Assembly (NCBI GenBank): GCA_946405575.1
Contig: CAMJHP010000001.1
Location: 62,001 to 126,000, forward strand
Length of the DNA: 64,000 nucleotides
Source of the DNA: an uncultured Bacteroidales bacterium
GTDB taxonomy: Bacteria > Bacteroidota > Bacteroidia > Bacteroidales > F082
Direction: 5' to 3'
The notes under the pieces are model-generated. The model saw nothing but the letters and a program-made list of their open reading frames with translations, had not been told where the DNA came from and made no database searches. The position numbers were made by a program, and so were the translations under genes. Shown piece by piece: positions 60,450 to 64,000 of this stretch (positions are counted from its first letter, which is position 1; the number at the start of each line of letters is the position of its first letter).

Positions 60450-62294
60450 TCATTCAACTGTCACCGACTTGGCCAAATTGCGCGGCTGGTCAACATTGCA
60501 GCCTCGCATCACAGCAATATGATAAGCCAAAATTTGAAGCGGCACTGTCGCTAACAAGGGCGAATAAAGACATTCCGTCTCAGGAATTTCAATCACATAA
60601 TCTGCCATTTTTCGAGCCAAAATATCCTTTTCACTTATCACAGCTATGATTTTGCCATTACGTGCCTTCACTTCTTGAATATTACTGAGAACTTTTTCGT
60701 AGGTGCTATGGTTGGTGGCAATGAACACCACGGGCATATCATTGTCAATCAAGGCAATAGGACCGTGTTTCATCTCAGCAGCGGGATAGCCCTCAGCATG
60801 TATGTAGGAAATCTCCTTCAGTTTCAAGGCACCTTCAAGAGCAACAGGATAGTTCTGCAAGCGCCCAAGATACAACATATTGCGAACATCCTTATATTTC
60901 TCGGCAATATCCTTCACGTGGCCGCTATGGTCAAGTGTCCATTGAATTTTTTCGGGAATACGGTCAAGTTCCTGAATGAACTTAAGGCGTTCTTCGTCTT
61001 TCATTGAACCTTTCAACTCAGCCAGACGCAAAGCCAACATAGCCATCACCGTCACCTGTGAAGTGAAAGCTTTAGTAGAAGCCACACCGATTTCAGGACC
61101 TGCATGGGTATAAATGCCAGCATCAGTAGCTCTCGAAATGGATGAACCAATGACGTTGCAGATGCCCAACACGACTGCGCCTTTCTCCTTCGCCAACTGA
61201 ATGGCGGCCAAGGTGTCGGCGGTCTCACCCGATTGTGACACGGCAATCACTACATCGTGTGGCGTGACCACAGGGTCGCGGTAACGGAACTCAGAGGCAT
61301 ATTCAACTTTCACACGAATCTTGGCAAGCTTCTCAATAAGATAACTCCCCACCAAACTTGCATGCCACGAGGTACCGCAAGCCACAAAAACGATATTATC
61401 GGCATAAAGCAACTGTTTCTCATATTTTGCAACGCCACCTAGACGAACCGTATTGTTCTCAGGATGCAAACGTCCGCGCATTGTGTCGCGCACGATGGTC
61501 GGTTGCTCGTAAATTTCCTTCATCATAAAGTGGTCGAAGCCCGCTTTCTCAATGCTGTCGAGGTTCATCTTCAGTTCCTGAACGTATGGGATGGCCTCCA
61601 CGTCTTGTATGGTCTTGATGTGCAGCTCATCGCCCAACTTGATTCTGACAACTTGCTCATCCTCAAGGTAAACTACCTTTTGGGTACGACCCACAATAGG
61701 TGTGGCATCAGACGCAATATAATACTCACCATCACCGATGCCTATCACCATAGGGCTCCCCTTTCGAGCCGCAATCAACTCTTCGGGATGACCTTTTTCC
61801 ACAATGACAATGGCATAGGCTCCCACCACGTGGTTCAAGGCAATGCGCACTGCTTCAAACAAATCAACATGCTCGCTTTGTTGCACATCCTCGATGAGGT
61901 TGGTCAACACTTCTGTATCTGTTGACGAAAGGAAGGTGAAACCACGCTTTTCCAATTCCTTGCGCAGGCTCAGATAGTTTTCAATAATGCCATTGTGAAT
62001 CAAAGCGAGATTGCCCGATTGCGAACGATGCGGGTGAGCATTCACCTGATTGGGTTCTCCGTGAGTAGCCCAACGGGTATGCGCAATGCCAATGTGTCCA
62101 CTGACATCTTTAGAAGAAGCAAAGGTCTCCAAATCAGAGACCTTGCCTTTAGCTTTGTATACATTTAGTTCGTTAGCCTCATTAAGCAATGCCACACCAG
62201 CACTATCGTAACCACGATATTCGAGGCGCTTCAAGCCCTCAATGAGGATGGGATAGGCCTCTTGATGGCCTACATAAGCTACTATTCCACACAT
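60450..62294 (-). CDS. glmS: Glutamine-fructose-6-phosphate aminotransferase
   Basis: Makes glucosamine 6-phosphate, the first step to UDP-GlcNAc for peptidoglycan and LPS. The N-terminal glutaminase begins MCGIVAYVGH, with Cys 2 as nucleophile after Met removal, which fixes the start at 62294. It continues with HTRWATHGEPNQVNAHPH. Two SIS isomerase domains follow (CGTSWHASLVG, SQSGETADTLAAI, GRLQNYPVALEGALKLKEIS). The length of 614 residues is normal. The 70-bp gap to lemA is too short for a glmS ribozyme, and a TATTTTTG promoter lies there. Confidence 0.97.
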   Translation of the reverse strand: MCGIVAYVGHQEAYPILIEGLKRLEYRGYDSAGVALLNEANELNVYKAKGKVSDLETFASSKDVSGHIGIAHTRWATHGEPNQVNAHPHRSQSGNLALIHNGIIENYLSLRKELEKRGFTFLSSTDTEVLTNLIEDVQQSEHVDLFEAVRIALNHVVGAYAIVIVEKGHPEELIAARKGSPMVIGIGDGEYYIASDATPIVGRTQKVVYLEDEQVVRIKLGDELHIKTIQDVEAIPYVQELKMNLDSIEKAGFDHFMMKEIYEQPTIVRDTMRGRLHPENNTVRLGGVAKYEKQLLYADNIVFVACGTSWHASLVGSYLIEKLAKIRVKVEYASEFRYRDPVVTPHDVVIAVSQSGETADTLAAIQLAKEKGAVVLGICNVIGSSISRATDAGIYTHAGPEIGVASTKAFTSQVTVMAMLALRLAELKGSMKDEERLKFIQELDRIPEKIQWTLDHSGHVKDIAEKYKDVRNMLYLGRLQNYPVALEGALKLKEISYIHAEGYPAAEMKHGPIALIDNDMPVVFIATNHSTYEKVLSNIQEVKARNGKIIAVISEKDILARKMADYVIEIPETECLYSPLLATVPLQILAYHIAVMRGCNVDQPRNLAKSVTVE

Positions 62295-62315
62295 ATTTGC
62301 ATTGTTTAAAAGGTG

Positions 62316-62323
62316 CAAAAATA
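62316..62323 (-). promoter_or_regulatory. -7 promoter element of glmS
   Basis: Minus-strand TATTTTTG, an exact TAnnTTTG match, 22 bp before the ATG at 62294. It excludes the ORF-track start at 62318. Confidence 0.7.
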
Positions 62324-62363
62324 GTGGATTGGAAAAAACGATGCAAGACTTTTTTTATTTTTT

Positions 62364-62954
62364 TTATTGGAACAAATCCTTCACATCAGGAGCTTTATCG
62401 GCACCTTCTGAAGCCTCGAAATAAGGTTTCTTGTCGAAACCAAACATTCCTGCGATGATGTTGTTTGGGAAACGGCGCACGGCTGTGTTATAGTCACGAG
62501 CCGTCTCGTTGAACTCCCTACGGGCATTTGCAATGGCGTTTTCGCAACCTTCCAACTGCGACTGCAAATCAAGATAGTTTTGATTGGCTTTCAAGTCAGG
62601 ATATTGTTCCACCGTCACCAACAGACGCGAAAGTGCACCCGACATCTCGTCTTGGGCTGCTTGGAAAGCTTTCAGGTTTTCCTCAGTGAGATTCTTGGCA
62701 TCAAGGGTAGTAGCAGTTGCTTTAGCTCTGGCTTCTACTACAGCTTTCAAAGTGCCAGCTTCATATTCGGCATAGTTTTTCACTGTGGCAACAAGGTTCG
62801 GGATGAGGTCTGCACGCTTTTGGTAAGTCGTTTGCACATTACCGACAGCTTTTTCAACGCTTTCTTGTTTGGAAACCAATCCGTTGTAAGCACCAACACC
62901 CCAAATGACCAACACTGCCAAAAGGGCAATAATGATGAGAATTCCTTTTTTCAT
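62364..62954 (-). CDS. lemA: LemA family protein
   Basis: Membrane-anchored coiled-coil protein of 196 residues. One N-terminal hydrophobic segment (GILIIIALLAVLVIWGVGAYNGLVS) is followed by the helical LemA domain with VQTTYQKRADLIPNLVATVK, YPDLKANQNYLDLQSQLEGCENAIANARREFNE and YNTAVRRFPNNIIAGMFGF. The family role in the envelope is poorly defined. It is usually followed by a TPM-domain gene, but here glmS follows. It is divergent from the PSP1 gene, with a symmetrical promoter pair in between. Confidence 0.92.
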   Translation of the reverse strand: MKKGILIIIALLAVLVIWGVGAYNGLVSKQESVEKAVGNVQTTYQKRADLIPNLVATVKNYAEYEAGTLKAVVEARAKATATTLDAKNLTEENLKAFQAAQDEMSGALSRLLVTVEQYPDLKANQNYLDLQSQLEGCENAIANARREFNETARDYNTAVRRFPNNIIAGMFGFDKKPYFEASEGADKAPDVKDLFQ

Positions 62955-63009
62955 AATAATCAAATTTTGATTTATACAATACGATTCTTTGCTATGTTTT
63001 ATCAGAGTG

Positions 63010-63017
63010 CAAAGGTA
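63010..63017 (-). promoter_or_regulatory. -7 promoter element of lemA
   Basis: Minus-strand TACCTTTG with TTG (plus CAA 63040-63042) 22 bp upstream. It is the left half of a divergent pair. Confidence 0.7.
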
Positions 63018-63031
63018 AACAATTTTTTTTG

Positions 63032-63039
63032 TACTTTTG
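63032..63039 (+). promoter_or_regulatory. -7 promoter element, PSP1/RicT gene
   Basis: TACTTTTG, an exact TAnnTTTG match, 35 bp before the ATG at 63075. Confidence 0.7.
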
Positions 63040-63074
63040 CAATTTATATATACTTACTAAATCCATTTTACCAA

Positions 63075-64000
63075 ATGTCTGAAAATCAGCAAAAGAACGA
63101 TATTAATAGCATTGATGGGCAGTTGTTGAACCGTGGATGCACTCTTGGAACAACCTACAATACGGGACAAAAAGTGCTTTCATGCGGTCGTTGCAAATTG
63201 AGTCAATTCGATTGGCTTAAAGACTATGAGAACCAAGAGATTAAAGGGAATGTATGCTTAGCTGAGGTGCGTTTCAAAAACGACCGTAAGGACTATTTCA
63301 CTTACCCAGAAGACCTTGAGTTAGAAGTAGGCGAATTTGTGGCTGTCGAAACTGCCATCGGACATGATATAGGAATCGTCACCCTATTGGGTGAAATCGT
63401 GAAACACCAGTTAAAGCGCAAGAAATTCCGTACCCCATTGGCAGAGATGAAGAAAATCTACAGACGCGCAAAAGTAGCCGATGTGGAAAAGTTTTTGTCT
63501 GCCATCAAGCTAGAAGACAGTACTCTAGCTCGCACACGCACCATCATCGACAACCTCGGTTTGGAAATGAAACTCAACGATGTGGAGTATCAAGGCGACA
63601 AGACTAAGGCCATCTTCTACTACACTGCTGACGGCCGAGTCGACTTCCGCGAACTCATCAAGAAACTAGCTGAGGAGTTCCATATCAGAATTGAAATGCG
63701 GCAAATCGGTGTGAGGCAGGAGTCAGCAAAATTGGGTGGCATAGGCTCTTGTGGACGCGAACTGTGTTGCGCCTCCTGGATTACCGACTTCCAATCAGTG
63801 ACCACAGGGGTGGCCCGCGTGCAACAACTTTCGCCCAACCCTCAAAAGTTGGCCGGCCAATGCGGCAAGCTGAAATGTTGCCTCAATTTCGAGTATGAAG
63901 CATACGTTGAGGCTCTCAAAGCCTTCTCCGACCCCAATATCGTGCTGCATTTTGAGAGTGGTGATGCCGTACACCAAAAAAACGACGTTTTTAAAGGCAT
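63075..64000 (+). CDS. PSP1 domain protein (RicT/YaaT-like), partial
   Basis: This gene is missing from the ORF track because it runs off the window end. 308 codons are visible from the ATG at 63075 (MSENQQKNDINSIDG). It matches the PSP1 family, including Bacillus RicT, part of an iron-sulfur-containing complex that affects RNA processing. Recognised segments are CGRCKLSQFDW, EFHIRIEMRQIGVRQESAKLGGIG, CGRELCCASWITDF and LAGQCGKLKCCLNFEYE, with the paired cysteines of the family present. In Bacteroidetes this gene is often next to gldH, but the downstream side is not visible. Confidence 0.9.
   Translation, partial: MSENQQKNDINSIDGQLLNRGCTLGTTYNTGQKVLSCGRCKLSQFDWLKDYENQEIKGNVCLAEVRFKNDRKDYFTYPEDLELEVGEFVAVETAIGHDIGIVTLLGEIVKHQLKRKKFRTPLAEMKKIYRRAKVADVEKFLSAIKLEDSTLARTRTIIDNLGLEMKLNDVEYQGDKTKAIFYYTADGRVDFRELIKKLAEEFHIRIEMRQIGVRQESAKLGGIGSCGRELCCASWITDFQSVTTGVARVQQLSPNPQKLAGQCGKLKCCLNFEYEAYVEALKAFSDPNIVLHFESGDAVHQKNDVFKG

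Noticed and set aside
62295-62363. Possible glmS ribozyme upstream of glmS
   Set aside because: The gap to lemA is only about 70 bp and already holds a promoter. The ribozyme is larger and is typical of Firmicutes.

Overview
The window looks like chromosomal DNA of a member of the Bacteroidota, most likely order Bacteroidales. Four things point there. Many genes are preceded by the Bacteroidetes -7 promoter element TAnnTTTG and few have a Shine-Dalgarno sequence. Several secreted proteins end in type IX secretion (T9SS) sorting domains. There is a TonB-dependent receptor with a carboxypeptidase-regulatory N-terminus next to a DUF4249 lipoprotein. S46 dipeptidyl-peptidases, a GH92 mannosidase and a PSP1/RicT protein complete the picture. 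The species cannot be named from the sequence. There is one tRNA and no rRNA, CRISPR array, prophage or complete insertion sequence.

Layout. 0-6 kb: polA and metG, convergent, with a small GxxExxY gene between them inside a pair of palindromic repeats. 6-17 kb: a secreted esterase joined to a predicted beta-barrel, an S41 protease, a TonB receptor/DUF4249 pair, a flavodoxin lipoprotein, a DUF937 protein, a leucine-rich-repeat T9SS cargo and a DPP11-like S46 peptidase. 17-24 kb: a MATE transporter, then a tight four-gene operon (degenerate lytic transglycosylase, two SGNH proteins, MBOAT acyltransferase). 24-36 kb: map, dnaG, GH92, a 1250-residue T9SS cargo protein, mnmA, a RAYT-type transposase with REP-like flanks, and a pseudouridine synthase. 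36-45.6 kb: LysE and GH3 genes, a beta-helix T9SS protein, a secreted esterase with a downstream unknown gene, and an S41/SstT/GNAT/SGNH run. 45.9-56.4 kb: AlgX-like, LtaS-like, GH16-like and CotH genes, then a DPP7-like peptidase. 56.5-64 kb: housekeeping genes rlmL-like, pth, rplY, prs, tRNA-Leu, glmS, lemA and the start of a ricT-like gene that runs off the end.

How it fits together. The secreted proteases, esterases and mannosidase suggest an organism that feeds on peptides and host or plant glycoconjugates. Two loci look like envelope-polymer modification systems. The 18.7-24.1 kb operon has the parts of an O-acetylation machine (membrane MBOAT plus periplasmic SGNH proteins) together with a transglycosylase-fold protein that has lost its catalytic glutamate, so peptidoglycan or another murein-associated glycan is a reasonable substrate guess. 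The 45.9-54 kb cluster pairs an AlgX/AlgJ-type protein with a GH16-type protein. These two carry the same short helical module and sit beside an LtaS-type membrane phosphotransferase and a CotH kinase-fold protein. The window also carries several dispersed repeat families, two of them inserted in frame inside genes (polA and GH92).
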